From assembly GCA_963966185.1 (NCBI GenBank), contig CAWZYM010000398.1:1112501-1176500 (forward strand): a stretch of 64,000 bases of DNA, in the 5' to 3' direction. This document shows, in pieces, positions 26,136 to 39,191 of the stretch. The position numbers were made by a program, and so were the translations under genes. Numbering within the stretch: the stretch's first letter is position 1; every line of letters starts with the position of its first letter. Source of the DNA: Rhabditoides inermis (Eukaryota > Nematoda > Chromadorea > Rhabditida > Rhabditidae). The notes below the pieces were generated by a model. That model searched no databases and was not told where the DNA came from. It was given only the letters and a program-made list of their open reading frames with translations.

Positions 26136-27197
26136 ACTCACGCTTGATCAGCTTGCCCATCGACCGCAGGATTGACTTGCGTGACGCCTTGGCACGCTCG
26201 AACGATGGCTGACTGTCGGGGTGCTGAAATAGAGACTGGGGTGAGTCGAACGACGGTGAGCCACAAAACGCGCGTCCCGCATGATAATGCGCGATTATGA
26301 AAATGTGAGTATTCGAGGGCAGTGCGATCACCGATCCGACAACCCAACAGTCAAACAATGTTGACGTCAGATGACGTCATACTAACCTCGGAGTGGCGGC
26401 GCGAGTTGACCGGCATCGACTTGTACTTGTTGGGCGCGTACGCGTAGTAGTCTTCGAGGCGCTCGCGCTCTCCTGTAAAGGCAAATGACGCCATTGGCAC
26501 ACACGGTGTCGACAAGAAGCGCATGGAAAAGCGAATGCGTGAGGCGCGGCCCACCGTGTCGTGGCTGAGTGTGAGACGCGCCGCCGCCGCCGCCGTCATC
26601 GCGAATCACAATGTCCGACCGCGTCTGAATCTGAATCAAGGCACGTCAAATCGAGAATACGATCGCAAGCAGTATGAAATGGATCGATGTGAAAAGGAAG
26701 ATGATGTGTAGCAAGAGAGCACGAGAGAAGAGTGCAGGCATGCAATGCCGTGTGACTCTACTCACGACTCAATTAGCATCGCTCTCCTGCGATCTTCGAC
26801 CCACTCCACTCACCGGCTCGATATAGTTGTATGAGTGTGCGTGCCGCTCCCTGTCTCGTCCGCTCTCGCGCTCTCGCCGCCACCGCGGCAGGCTCTCCTT
26901 GCGCTGGCTCAGCCGGGGCGCTGCTGCTGCCGCCGCCGACAGCTCGAAGCCGTTCTCCAGCAACGCGTCCCGCGCCTCGAACAGACCGCCGTTGTAGCGC
27001 CTGATAAGCAATGCACTCTTGCTCCATGTGGCCCATTAGTCATGTGGTCGTTAGTCATAGGGGCAATAGTGAGACAGCCAGGAATAGTACACGCTGATCA
27101 GTAATTAGTGAGACGAGTACCTGGTGAAGTGTGGTGAGTTTTCGAGCGGCGTGTGCTGGAAGAATCTCTCCACCACCGTGCCCACATCCACATCCAT
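18783..27197 (-). CDS. Ubiquitin-specific protease, USP31/USP43-like
   Basis: This encodes a cysteine deubiquitinase of about 940 residues. Exons in transcript order: 27197-27121, 27000-26814, 26472-26387, 26223-26142, 26065-25989, 25511-25341, 24797-24687, 24325-24254, 24200-24135, 24092-24001, 23892-23805, 23510-23421, 23077-23000, 22918-22824, 22772-22686, 22548-22488, 22440-22366, 22321-22224, 21954-21862, 21766-21718, 21356-21265, 21173-21111, 21020-20921, 20579-20505, 20342-20280, 20175-20060, 19760-19699, 19487-19318, 19208-19102, 18921-18783. The Cys box is GIANLGNTCYINAVLQ and the second box is QQDAQEFLIWLLDKVHEDL. Zinc-finger cysteines lie in CKECG and CENC. The His box is CGHYTAT, ending in GYLLFYER. 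The N-terminal 290 residues are Arg/Ser-rich and poorly conserved. All junctions agree in phase except exon 2 to exon 3, which is one base out. The donor there may be weak and further downstream, or a tiny exon is missing. Confidence 0.85.
21044..21104. repeat. 18-bp intronic minisatellite
   Basis: GGCTAGGACCACCCAGAC is repeated about three times in tandem in a protease intron, ending just before the exon that starts at 21111. Confidence 0.85.
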
Positions 27198-28516
27198 ACA
27201 CTGAAACGAGCACACCTCTCAGCCTCGCCGAACACCCAACAACCAACGACGACGACGACACTCGCAATTTTTGGCGATGCAAACATGGCTCTCGGAGATA
27301 CACGTAATCGATAGCTGGCGGCGAGTGTTGTATACATTTCGTACACACACAGAGAGGGGGGAGACACGCCCGAAGAGAGATATGTGATGCTATCAAATAC
27401 GACCAACACCAGCACAACACACATAACAGCACACGGACACGACATGGGTCAATGAGGCATAATCAGGCGGCGCTGATTCAGTGATTGCGGATCAGCTAGC
27501 TAGCATGTTCGGGGCTCTCTCTCTCACTCACTCCCCGCCCTTCTTCAAACAATCAATCGATAGCCGGCCGCCGCCGCGCCCCAATCGCACTACTCACCAC
27601 ACTCACTCTTGCTTTCACACGACAAGTGCGTGTGCAAAGCGCGATTCGAATAGAAAACGCTCCGACAATTATTTCCAAATATCTTCATTATGCCGGCAAC
27701 AATGTGAACATCATAAATATATATGTGCGAAACTGGAGAGAAGGGGCGAGGGATAAAATTCTCCGGGGGCGGGGGGGGGATGATCAGTGCGCGTTTTGAT
27801 AAAAACGCGCAACAATCACACTGAAGGTGAAGAGGGGTATTTGGTAAGCCGTCAGGTGTGTGTGGAAATAACAACGGAATTCTCTCGCGGAATAAAGAAC
27901 CTTCAAAGAGTACGTGCAAAATTGGGCTGCGCGAGGGAGTGAGTGAGTAATCGATAAATCAATAATTGGAGAGACAGAAAGTGCGATATACTGTACATAG
28001 CGGATGCATGAGACAGACAAGGGTCAGTTGTGGTTGAGAGGCGAGAGTAATATCAATAACAACAATCGTGGGCTAATTTTTTCGAGGAAGAGAAATTTGA
28101 AGAGGGATAGGGTGCAATGCATGTGAGTAGCCTCTGTGCTCGTGATCTGTCTCCAATCATCTTGCAACAATAACGAGAAAGGGGTAAGAGAGAGGGGGAA
28201 GAAACGGGAGAGATCGCCGATTGAAAAGGGGCGGAGCCTCTGCGGGCGGGGCTGATGAAGGAGTGATGAGTGAACGCGGCCGGATGATTCGTTGACTGAT
28301 GAGCAGCGACGCCGTGGAACGATTTGTGAGGAGAGAGAGAGACACCATTTCGCAGAGAGCAAATGACACACGCGCGCGGAGATTGCTGGCCTGAAAAAGG
28401 GCGACGCGTAATTGAATCAGTCACTGTACTCACTCACCACCTCCCCTACCACTCTCACACTGCACTCACCACCCCTCTTACTGTACTCACTGTCCCACTC
28501 ACTGCGTAATGCTCGC
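27198..28516. other. Spacer between LDB 3' end and protease 5' end
   Basis: Both neighbours are on the minus strand, so this holds the LDB 3' UTR and the protease promoter. An acceptor (TTTCAG on the minus strand) lies three bases upstream of the protease ATG. No convincing exon is seen. The open frames near 28050-28430 are Ser/Pro-rich noise. Confidence 0.55.
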
Positions 28517-31322
28517 TCATCCAGATATCAATGTGGTACTGGAGGGTTGTCGCGACCAGCCGCCCTGACCGCCAAAGTCGAAACCTGCAATGTTGGGGAA
28601 TGAGCGAATTTCACATGAAACCTCGTCAGATCATATTCTCTCTCTCTCTCTCTCTCTCTCACCTGGTTGAGTGGGCTGTCCGTTGGGTTGGCTCATCGGC
28701 GGTTGGCTCATGGGTGAGGGCCCGCCCATGGGACTCGGGCCGCCCATCGGCGGCATCTGGCCCATCGGACCGCCCATGCCCATGCCCATCATCGGCGGGC
28801 CGCCCATGGAGTTGGGCGGCATTCCCGGCGGCATCCCGCCCATCGGGGGACCCATCTGCGGCTGGAAACGTAAGGATCACATATTTCCTCCTCCTTCTCT
28901 CAAAGCTCAGCAAGCTTTCCGGTCGGACAACATCTCACCTGCATGTGAATGGCGTTGGGGTCGTACTGGCTGTTCTCGATGCGGGAGATGGCCCGCTCGT
29001 CCTCCTCGCCGTAGTCGCCGCCCATCATCGACGGCTCACCCACCACCATCACGTCCTGGAAGCCCATCGGCTGCATCTGAAAAAGGCGTTTGCATGTCAA
29101 CTCTGTCTCAGTCAGTCAGTCAGTCCCTGTCTGCCTTTGTCTGTCAATACGTCAGTCTGTCTGCCTCTGTCCGTCTGTCTGACCACTGTCTGTCCTGTTC
29201 ACTCACCGCTCCGGGCTGGGGGTGCATGGGTTGTTGGGGGAAGGCGGGGTTGGCGGGCGCGGGGCTGACATTGGCGGCGGCTGCCTGCGCTGCAGCCGCA
29301 GCCTTCTTCGACTTGGCAGTCGGACCCGGTGCCTGAAACGATACAGTGAGAAAAATGTACAAAGTCATAATCAACCCAAAAACAATCACACAAAAAATAG
29401 TATCGCACCTTGCGTTGCCGCTTCCTCTGCGCCTTGGGCTTGGTGGCGGGCTCGTCGGCCGGCGGAGGAAGCATGTGCGGCTGTTGAGCTGAACAAATGC
29501 CATGAAACAAAACATATTGCGCCTTGACAATTTTTAAAATGAGACTAGTGACGCGCGGCTGGGCCAAGTGAGCAACAGTGGAACTAATTAGCGGTGGCCC
29601 GAGAGGATCGAGAGTGATTCATACAGGACGATTGTGAGGCAGGAAAAGTCGCCGGGCGGGCGGGGCGACCGCGCGCCTATACGACCGTACAAGCATCACG
29701 ACTATAAAACTCGGGCGCGGATACAATACGCTAATGAACTCAAAAGAGGCTATATTCTAAGAAAAAAAACCAACATTCCGAGTCCATCAAAGTTGGATTT
29801 TTAGGAGTTTGAATTCTCGAGAAAAGCAGAAAACGCACCCATACTCATCATCTGCTGTTGCTGTTGCATCTTGGTGTGGTGGTTGAAGAGCACCCGCTTG
29901 AGAGACTCCCGCGGACACAGCTGGGCAGCCTGAGATAAATATGTTTATAATAACAATAATAATAATAATAATAATAATAAGTTTACAAATAAATTCACAG
30001 TACAGTTTATAGAAAGTATGACAGAGCTACCCTACTAACAGCTCAGTACGCCTAAATGACTTACTACGCAAACAAAACTATAAAAAGTGGTAGTTGAATA
30101 GAAAATCGAGTAATGAAGCTCTGAAATTCGCGAGAGCCGTCAGCATATGCACAAATTCTCTCTATCAGTGTAGTCAGTCTCTTCGAAACATCGCCTTCAC
30201 AACGCCTACGAAACACACTGTATGGCCGCGTTTCGAAGGCAGTTGCGAAGGGCGTTTCGAAGAGGCTGACCTAAACTTTAGTGAGTATAAAGACATACAC
30301 AAGCAATAAGCAATCGTGTACAATAGTTGTAATGGGAGAGGAATCCTCGGGAGGCGGGCGAGGAAATAGCGTTATAATCGCGTACTCATCCCGCGATTTC
30401 GACATCTCACAGCTCCAGTAAATTTAACCAAATTGCAATACGCGTCGTCTTAGTTCGGAAATCAGAAAATCATCCGGAATCAGTCAGCTAACCAGGGATT
30501 GCGACGCGTCTCATGCGACCGCCGAACCCAAAATACCCGAGCAAATCCCGACGCGCAGGTATCAGCGGGTGTTAAATGATGCCAAATCGGATTGATTTGC
30601 TAGCAGAATACAAGGTGAACACATGGGGCGAGCACGCAAGTAATTGCTTCCTCGGCTGACAACTTGAAAATCCCACACGTTGTCAAATCGACAGACACTG
30701 TAGCTCTAGCTCTACCGTAACAGCTCGCGCAATGAAAAATCGCATACTTTCTCAAATAGACAGACACCGCAGCTTAGCTCGCGATTGTAACGGTTTTGAG
30801 AATCGCAAAGATAGACTCACCCCGTTGCTCTTGCTCTGGCTCATGAGCACCTGCATCGGCTCGAGAATGTTGGCGAGCTTGAGGTAGTTGCACGTCTCGG
30901 GCGGCATGCCGCACCTGGTGATGCGCGGTCGCGGCGGCTGCTGTTGCTGCTCCTCCGCGCCTCCGCCCAGCTGCGCGTTCTCGTACTCCTGCAACACAAT
31001 CACACTATTGTTGTTAGTTTGTTTTTGTTTAGCCGGATGAATCCATGCCTATTTTGATTCACACATTATACCTCACCCACCATTCAATTAGTGCGCCAAG
31101 TTTAGCTTTCTACGAACGCGTCTCGAAAGACAGCACGTGACAAGTTTTCCATGACTCTAGTCATTTGAAATTTGAAATGATACAAAAGTTCGCTCGATGA
31201 TGGCATGCGTTGAAATTGTATTGAAAGCGTGGTGTAACGCATTGTTTCATTCATTTGACTTTTTGCGGAAGATTGTGACTTTGTGACTGAGTGAGATATA
31301 AAACAGATATAGGGGAGAGGCG

Positions 31323-31372
<50 letters not shown>

Positions 31373-31373
31373 T

Positions 31374-31430
<57 letters not shown>

Positions 31431-31768
31431 ATTCAGATTCACCCAACCAATTGTTCTGACCAGCATGTTACATTACCAGCATGATTCCAGGAAAACTGAT
31501 TTCATTTTTCAAACTTATTCAGTAGCCCTGACTCCAAATTCTATTCCAAACCCCACAGTATCTTTGTTTTGGCGAGGAGGAGGAAAGTCTCTCTTTCTCC
31601 CACTCCCTCTCTCTTTCTCTTTCTCATTGTATTCGAATATTGGCCCAGCCCTACCAGCCGACATACACGAATATCGATTCATTCCAGCCGTCTCGCACCA
31701 TCGACCCTCTGCCAGCAGCGCGCTCTCTCGCCCACTCTCTCGTTTCGCATCATAGTACATTCGCCCAT

Positions 31769-31811
<43 letters not shown>

Positions 31812-32448
31812 CCAATAGCTACAGCAGCGGCGGCGAGCAAGCACAGCGTATCGAACTCGAAATCAGCTGACCATCATCAACGTTATACAGAAAAAGCGCA
31901 TCGATTAGTGTGATACCGCGAATCGTTGGGATTTGAGTGAGCTGGCGCACCTATCCGTTAAGCCTCCCTCGAACCACGACGAATCCGATTCCACCAAGCT
32001 GCTCCCCCCTTTCCCGCACAGGGTCGTTACCTGGCGATTTAGGCGAGATAAAAGTGTGCGTGTACTGAATAGGGATGTGGATTGTATAGAGAGGAGATAT
32101 TAGAGAGGAGAGAGAGAGAGAGATGTGAATGCAACGTATCTCCCCTCAATGGCGGTGTGAATAGCGGTTCGTTAGAGCCTTCACCTCGTCGCCGCTGCCA
32201 CTGTTCGCCGTCGCCACAACAATACTATGCTAATTTTCAAAGCCCGCAGCCCGCAGCCGCCGCTGCTGACGCCTTCCCGGAACACTAGCTGCGTATCACG
32301 TTGACTGATAAGCTTTCACTCGCTGCCTATCACTGGGCTATCAGATATTGGCACTGGTCGCAACAGTCCCCCCTCCCCGGGCTGATAATCGTGCGGCCAA
32401 AGAATATACATGTCGCAACCGTCACGCACGACGTGCCAAGCGAGTGGT

Positions 32449-32492
<44 letters not shown>

Positions 32493-35400
32493 TGCTCAAG
32501 ATGAAAGATGCGAAAAATGGTAACGTCAAATGACCAACGGCGAAAAAAAACAGCTAACGATTACGTCAGGCGATGGTGAAAATAGGCATACGATTGAGAA
32601 TGTAATTGAGGAAGTATGAAAAAGCGATAAAACTAAACGAGTATGCACGTGATGGGAACTCACCTTGGTGGTTTCATTCTGGAAGAACTCCTGCGTGTGT
32701 CGCATCTCGATGGTCCACTGTCGGATGCGGTGGTTGTACACCTCGTCGTACGGCGCAAAGTCGATCAGCAACTTGCACTCCGTTTGCACCTATGACATCA
32801 TTTATATGCAAATTTGGTGCGCTATCTCACCTCGGAAGCGGCGGGCCGGTCGTGCCGCGTCACTTGCAACACGTTCTCGCACTCAAACGTCACGTTGCCC
32901 CACTGAAAAGAGAGAAATGGTCTACGCATAATTTAGTAAGATGGCGAGATTGATTATGCTGGGCCCGGGTGTCAACAAGTCGCGCGGCGGCGCGGGGCCG
33001 AGCAAGCGCAGTCAACAAACTCCCTCGGGCCCATAAACAACGCGAAAGTCGGCACGAGTAAACAATAAATAAACAATGAGCGACGAGTGAGGACAGGAGT
33101 GGCGACTCACCTGTCCGGGCGTCTCGCGAGACTGCGCTCGGATCACGTAGTAGAACTCTTTGACGCCAGAGTCGAATAGGGAGCGGAAGTAGCGCGGAAT
33201 CAGCTGGCGGCCGATCGCTGGAAAAGTAACGATGAGCAGGGCACGAGAAGATTTGCGAGATATGCAAAGACGACACGACGACACCCCTCCACTCACTGTA
33301 TCGCTCCGCCTGCTGCAGCTGCTCGTCGAACATGACAAACGTCATCCGCGCGTCTTCGTCGAAAAACTCGTGCGCAAACGCGTCCCACCACTGCGTGTAG
33401 TCCTTTTCGCAAATCTGAAAGCGGGTGGTGCGCAACATTGTATAGCCTATAGCGTGTAACAGAAACTGTAACGGTGACGTCCTAACGGTAAACCGTTATC
33501 GCTCATTTCTGTTCATTTTTTCCTCACGCCGCTCGTGTTGAAGATGTAGATGCGGCGGTTCATGTCGTGTAGTCGGTACTCGAGGGGCGAGGGGGTCGGC
33601 GGGATGGGCGCCTGCTGCGGCGGCGGCGCCGGCATACCACGCACCCTGCAATTGTCCACGAATACACAAATGAATGATGCTATCAGTGGATACGTTTCGC
33701 CGTAGCAGTTTAGGTTCATTATGTTGTCACATGTTTCTTCCGACTGATCTGCGAAAATGGCGGCAGTTACGAAACTAAGGGGTACTGCGAAAAGCTTGCG
33801 GCAAGGCAGAATCTACTTCCTTGGCTCTCTTATCACAACGCATAGCTATGCAGTGCGTCTATATAGGCAACTTTGCAAACGACACTGGTATTCACATCAT
33901 GTGTGGCGGGGTGTGGGAGATGTAGGGTGAGTCGGGGCTGGCGAAGCCGGGCGGCGGCGGGCCAAACTGGTAGTCGTACATGCCGCTGCCGTCGTCGCCG
34001 CACATCATCATGCCGGCGGCGGCGGCGCCGCAGTCGTAGTCGGGTTTGGGCGGGAGGGCCGAGGCGGCGGGCTGCTCCTGCTCCTTTTTCGACTTGCGCA
34101 CGCGCGGCTTCGGGGCGGCGCCCGGCTGGCCGTCCACCTTGCGACGCGGCATAGCGAGTAGCACCGACGCGCGCGCCGACAGCAACAGCAGCCGCGGATA
34201 GAGCGGACGCACGAGGCTCCTGAGGAACGCGCGAGTTGGAAGCATTGAGGGATATGAGCGAGTATGATGGCGGTATATGGCACATTGCGGACAAACCATG
34301 AGACCATAGACAGGACGCGGGAAATGCGCACGGAAATTGCGAAGATATTTTCGGACCAGAAAAAAAACGAGAGCGTGGAAACTAGCGCTTGGTAAAGATG
34401 AGATTCAGAATGGAGAGCGAGGGAATGTGGATGTTATGATCGAAATGGTGGAGTACGCATGTGTGTAGCATGGCGAGCGCTTAGCTGTCGTTGCAGGACG
34501 TTGTAAAGCCGTCTGGCGATGCGCGAATGTGCCTTCCATGGTGGAGGCGGCAGAGAAAGAGAGCGTTCGAAGAGAGGCAGTACGGTGAAGCGAGAGGCTG
34601 GCTAGAGAGAGCAGAGAGAGAGCACGACCCCCGGCTAAGGGCGAATATAGGCAAACACACACACACACATACACACACGCCCCCCGCTCGATCGATCGCC
34701 AGCCGGGTGAGAGAGAGCGGAGAGTGAGCGCAGTGAGCGGGGAGGGGACAGGTGGTGAGACGACGAGAATATCCGATCCGAGTAGATGCGATCGATGCTC
34801 GCGCGATCCGGTTCGCGGCAGAGCGCGACTAGCGACTCGCAACAACCGCCACGACTCGACGCGTCACCTCACTTGGCGTGGTGGTCGCGGGAAGCGAGAG
34901 GGGAAGAGAAGCAGAGGAGGAGGAGGTGGTGAGAGAAGCGATGGCGGGGAGCGGAGGGTGGTGAGAGAGAGAGGGAGGAAGAGAGACAGAGGAGGGCAAG
35001 AGCGCCGACGACGAGAGGGCCGCAATTCGGAGAGAACGACGTCTAATGAGAAGAATCGAAGACGCGAGGGGTCGAATAGATAGGTCGAAGAGTGCGAAGA
35101 GATACCAAATCATCATCATTATCTCACACAAGCTATCCGCAAAACGGGATTAGCAGAGTCGTGGTAGAAAAACCACACGTTGGCGAAGCCGACAACGACG
35201 ACCCGAAATAACCCTCTCTCTTTCTCTACGCTCTCGCTCTCACTGTTCTCTCTCCACAGATTCGCACTTTGACATGATATCACATGCGTACGCGAACACC
35301 GCACGCTCTCACTGTCGCTCACTGTTTCACACACTTTCACACACATTATCACAATATTTGAGATAAATAGTGTGGGTAGGGTCTGAGTGTACTTACTCTC

Positions 35401-35840
35401 TGTGATCAAACTACCTCGACAATTATTACGCGCGATTATGGCATTTATAGATGTCAGCATCCAATCGCAACAAAATTTGCATATTTTAATGAATTCAGTC
35501 TGATGAATATTCAAGCTAATTTAAACATTTACTCATAACTTCTAAAGTTAGGTAAAAATAAAAACACGCACCCATTTTGCATCTGCGGCCCAGGGGGACG
35601 ATGATGGCCCATCATACCGACTGAAAATGGAAATTAAAAAAAATAACATTTTAACATAAATGAGAAAATAAGTCACATTTTAAACTGATATTATTGCAAC
35701 AAAAAACACCGAAAAAATAATACTAGCGTAATATATGAATTGTTTAAAAAGTTTCGTAATTATGAAATATATTTTTTTAGGTTTTAAAAAATACCTGGAG
35801 GGTCAACCGGACTCATAACACCCGCAGCCATTGGGTGCAT
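28517..35840 (-). CDS. ldb-1: LIM-domain-binding protein (LDB/Chip/CLIM)
   Basis: This is a nuclear adaptor that dimerises and bridges LIM-homeodomain and LMO factors. Shared exons in transcript order: 33645-33528, 33414-33297, 33217-33111, 32902-32831, 32789-32664, 30988-30821, 29929-29839, 29488-29409, 29332-29207, 29076-28939, 28861-28663, 28584-28517. The dimerisation domain shows WWDAFAHEFFDEDA, IGRQLIPRYFRSLF and RITRCGMPPETCNYLKL, then ILEPMQVLMS. A basic nuclear-localisation stretch (KPKAQRKRQRK) precedes the LIM-interaction domain DVMVVGEPSMMGG. After that domain comes an unusual Met/Pro/Gly-rich tail of about 90 residues. Two first-exon sets both end in phase 2 and fit the shared exon: distal (35840-35795, 35620-35572), giving about 501 residues, and proximal (34152-33896), giving about 555. 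The symbol is by family analogy. Confidence 0.92.
31327..31428. repeat. Compound (GATA)n-(GA)n microsatellite
   Basis: Eleven or so GATA units run directly into a long GA tract inside the LDB intron 30989-32663. A CT tract (about 31771-31809) and a GA tract (about 32454-32490) lie in the same intron. Confidence 0.95.
33896..34152 (-). CDS. LDB proximal alternative first exon
   Basis: The ATG is at 34152-34150 and 257 nt of coding sequence end in a GTGAAT donor in phase 2, which fits the shared exon at 33645. It encodes about 86 residues: a strongly basic N-terminus beginning MPRRKVDGQPG with KPRVRKSKKEQEQ, then a Gly/Pro/Met/Tyr-rich stretch. The basic patch could serve as an extra nuclear or DNA-contact signal (inference). 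No acceptor abuts the ATG, consistent with a separate promoter in 34153-35571. Confidence 0.7.
34153..35571. other. Non-coding interval between the two LDB first-exon sets
   Basis: It is purine-rich on the plus strand (GA, GGA, GAGG) and holds no coding exon I can support. It is the intron of the distal transcript and the likely promoter of the proximal one. Confidence 0.5.
35572..35840 (-). CDS. LDB distal first exons
   Basis: There are two small exons, 35840-35795 (ATG) and 35620-35572. They encode about 32 residues rich in Met, Pro and His (MHPMAAGVMSPVDPP, then GMMGHHRPPGPQMQ). A strong acceptor (TTTTTTCCAG on the minus strand) lies 13 bases before the ATG, suggesting SL trans-splicing or a spliced leader exon. 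Pro/Met-rich N-termini resemble those of other LDB proteins. Confidence 0.65.
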
Positions 35841-38800
35841 AAAGACGACACGACTGGAAAAAATAATATATAAAACTGAACACGACACATCATGGGAAGC
35901 GCGCAATAATTTTAAAAGGACGAGAACGAGACGCGTAAAAATCTCGATCGCGATGCAATATTCTAAATTAACCACGCAGAGGATAAAGAGTGGAGAGCGT
36001 ACTAAGAGAGACGCGCTTAAGAGGGAGGGTTTCGTGTGAGAGCTCCACAGAGATTCGCTGATACGATAACAGTAAAAGCCAGAGCGGCAACACACATTTC
36101 AACCCATGCACGAGCTGAGACAGAAAAACTCACGCTCGGAAAGTGACACCAAGCGACTGCGATAAAGCCGCGATAAAATGATCGATGACTAAGGAGATAG
36201 CAACAGTTTACACGAGAGAATACTAGTAAATGACATGATGCTATTTTGAAAAATAGTAATTACAATTTAAAAAAAACTTGCCGAAGGAAAAAAAGTGATA
36301 AATACATTGATGAATACGAAATAATGCAAAACACAAGTAACCAGAAATAGTGAAGTTTTTGTAAGTGAATAACGGAAAGTGAATACGGAGAAGTGGAAAA
36401 GAGGGGAAAGAGAAGACGCGCGAAAAGATCGCACATGTGAATGAATCATTTCGACGAGCCGATTCATTCAAAATATAAAAACCCACAGTCGTTTTTTACT
36501 CTGATGCAAAGTCCGTAAAAAGTTGCGGGGTATAAATGTGAATTTTTAATGATAAATATGTACAGGGAACGTATTGAAACGCAAGAAAGATGCAGGAAAG
36601 GACAGATATTAACATCAAAAAGACAATGTCTTAATTAAAAAAATAAATGAGACCCTGAAATCAATACTTAAAGTAACCGCAATATTTTTGAAGAACATAA
36701 GAAATATACTTCTTGAAAAGGTGAAAGTGATATTAAGCAGAGCAGAATCCGTATCAAGTCAAGATGATTGAACGGGAGTAACGAGCCGTATTCACAGCCG
36801 CATTCGTTGTAATTGTAATTGAGTGCATAGGAGGACTGTGTATCTGATATTTAAAACAGAAAAGTCAGCACGCACAAGCACAAAACACACGGCTCTGGCG
36901 AGTGCAGTGAACAGTCAGCGCCACCTCTCTCCTAGCAATTAATTCTAGGAGAAAACCGTACTACTACAAAAAGTAGATTCGTGCAAATTATATCACCCAA
37001 TGATGATGTACAGGCATTGGAATCAAGTGAAGCGAAAGCTGCATTGCCAAAAAGAGAGGAGAGGATGTGGGGAGAGGGGGATATGTCTCAGTAACAAAGC
37101 TCGGTCTGGCTCGAACCAGAGAAGAGAGAGAGAGTGTGTGTGTAGGCACATACGCCGTTTTTTGGATTAATAGTGCGACCGGCAATCAAAGACGCTGCGA
37201 TCCGGAGGAGCAGACGGGAGAGACACGAAAGAGCGGCGCGAAGGGAGAGGCGCAGGCGATGAGCGCGCGACGAGAGAAGCCAATTCCGGGAGGCATATGC
37301 AGTCTTCTACTGCTGCTGCTGTTCCCCCCAAGCCATCTCGCCCCCCTGCAGCTCTCCTCACAACAGCATCTCAGCACTGAGTGGAGAGAGAAGGCGCGGC
37401 GAGAAAGCAGGCGCGATGAAGAGCGCACAGACACTCTGGTCGGGACAAAGAATAGGCCGGAGAGAGGAGTACTAGTAGTAGAGACGAGAGAAGCCGATTG
37501 CCGCCCGCGCCCCCGTATGTGTCTACATAGAGAGAAACAGCCAATACTACCATTATATGACAAGGCAAGGCACGAGAGGATTTGGAAGGCGACGCTGGGT
37601 GGGAGAAGAAGAAGGAGAAGGGCTGGAGGACACTCGACTGGCCTCGCGGGTGTGATCGCACAGACAGGAGAGAGAGAGAGAGAAAGAGGGTGGAAGGACA
37701 TATGGCTGGGAGTGAGAGTGAGAAGAGGTTCGGAAAAAAGCGAGCGCGGCCCCTGCTAGAGCTGTCGAGATTCGCCGCTCATGAGAAGAGAGAGAGAGAG
37801 AGAGAAGGGGGAAGAAAGCGCGCGTGCGCTGCCGCCTGCCCGCAGGCTGAATTGTCTATGACAGTGAGGATGTGGCCGGTGCGGAATCCCCCCTTCTTCA
37901 CTTGAATACTAAGCGAAAATGCCGTGCCGTTGCCGCCGAGAGGGTGGGGAGAAAGTAAGTTAATGGAAATGTAAATGCGACTCGGTAGACACATATCAGC
38001 AGGAGAGGAGAGGAGAAGAAGAGGCGAGCAAGACGCCTCGGCCAGGCTCAGTCGAGCGAGAGCACGGGCGAGTGAGAGAAGGGGAGAGAGAGAGGCATGC
38101 GAATGATATGCGATAATTAGATGGTGGAAAACATACACACACACACACGAGCATGCGCGTATAGGCGACAAGAACGAATAGCCGTCATTGTGAAAATAAC
38201 GCAGGCATAAACACAAACACACAGGTAAACACGCGTAAATCGAGGCACGTCGGTGAATTTGATATCACGACAACGACATTATGAAATGAAGCACGGAACG
38301 AGGAACGTTCCCTGATATTTACTTAATTTTACAATCAGCAAAAAAAGCCAACAATCAGCAGAAAAGTGAAAAGGGACGCGGGCGTGTCAGGATTTGGGCG
38401 GGAATAAAGAACGACTGAGGTCTGAGGACGTTCGGATCAATCCTGCTGACCCATCCCGGGGTGCAGGGAGCACTCCCCACGAGAGAGCGCAGACGGGCTG
38501 GGGCAGTGAGAGAGTGAGCGGATCGGCAAGCGCGCAGAGATCACATTGTGTAGAGAGTGTGGGATAGTGAGAGGGCGGACAGACACGCCGAGGTCACTGT
38601 GAGGGTGGTGCGCGAGCGGGCGACTGCCGGCTATGCGAATTAGAGACAAGACAGCGGAGGAGAAGGAAAATCGGTGACAGTTGTATGGGGCCCCTGTGTG
38701 TCTCTATTGATTGGGTTGTCTCGATTTGGACACGCAAGAACAAGAAGAAGAACCGGGTGTTGCCATACCCCCGACCCACGTCTTTTTGACACGGCGGGAC

Positions 38801-39191
38801 GACATTGCTTTGGTTATCAGCGGACAGAATGGGCTAATCGCATCTTCTACGCTCGTCAGAGAAGCAAGACAGAAAGAGGACAGGAGTGATAAGCAAGCAC
38901 ACGTAGACTTCCACTCCAGCTTCACATTTATTATAAAGACCGCGTTATTCAAGGCGTATTCAGAGGAGAAAAGGATGCTCGCACTCCTCACTCACTGTTT
39001 TTTTTTACTTTTCCGCCGCTGTGGTCCCATCACGAACATAGTGTGCGCACAACTCCGTATTTCTCACACCGAGTTTCGCTCCACCGCTACGCTGACGTTG
39101 AGCAAACAGTTTCCTAGTTCGGTTTTGCTTTCGCGTTTTCGTCATTCCATTGGTTTATTGATTGGATATGCTTAATAACTCTTGTTTCAGA
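35841..39191. other. Divergent intergenic region, LDB (-) and HYOU1 (+)
   Basis: This is the largest gene-free stretch, 3.35 kb. The part from 36230 to 36760 is AT-rich and 37080-38100 is GA-rich. A long open frame at 37067-37759 is low-complexity Arg/Glu sequence without splice partners. Two inverted CCAAT cores (ATTGG at 39149-39153 and 39161-39165) and a TGACGT core (39093-39098) lie close upstream of the HYOU1 start. They are the kind of elements used by unfolded-protein-response promoters, but such short motifs occur by chance. Confidence 0.45.

Noticed and set aside
28531..29268. 245-codon plus-strand open frame
   Set aside because: It is the antisense shadow of the Met/Pro/Gly-rich and LIM-interaction exons of LDB, which have splice and homology support on the minus strand.
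37067..37759. 230-codon plus-strand open frame in the LDB-HYOU1 spacer
   Set aside because: It has low-complexity Arg/Glu/Gly composition from GA-rich DNA, no splice partners in phase, and no recognisable motif.
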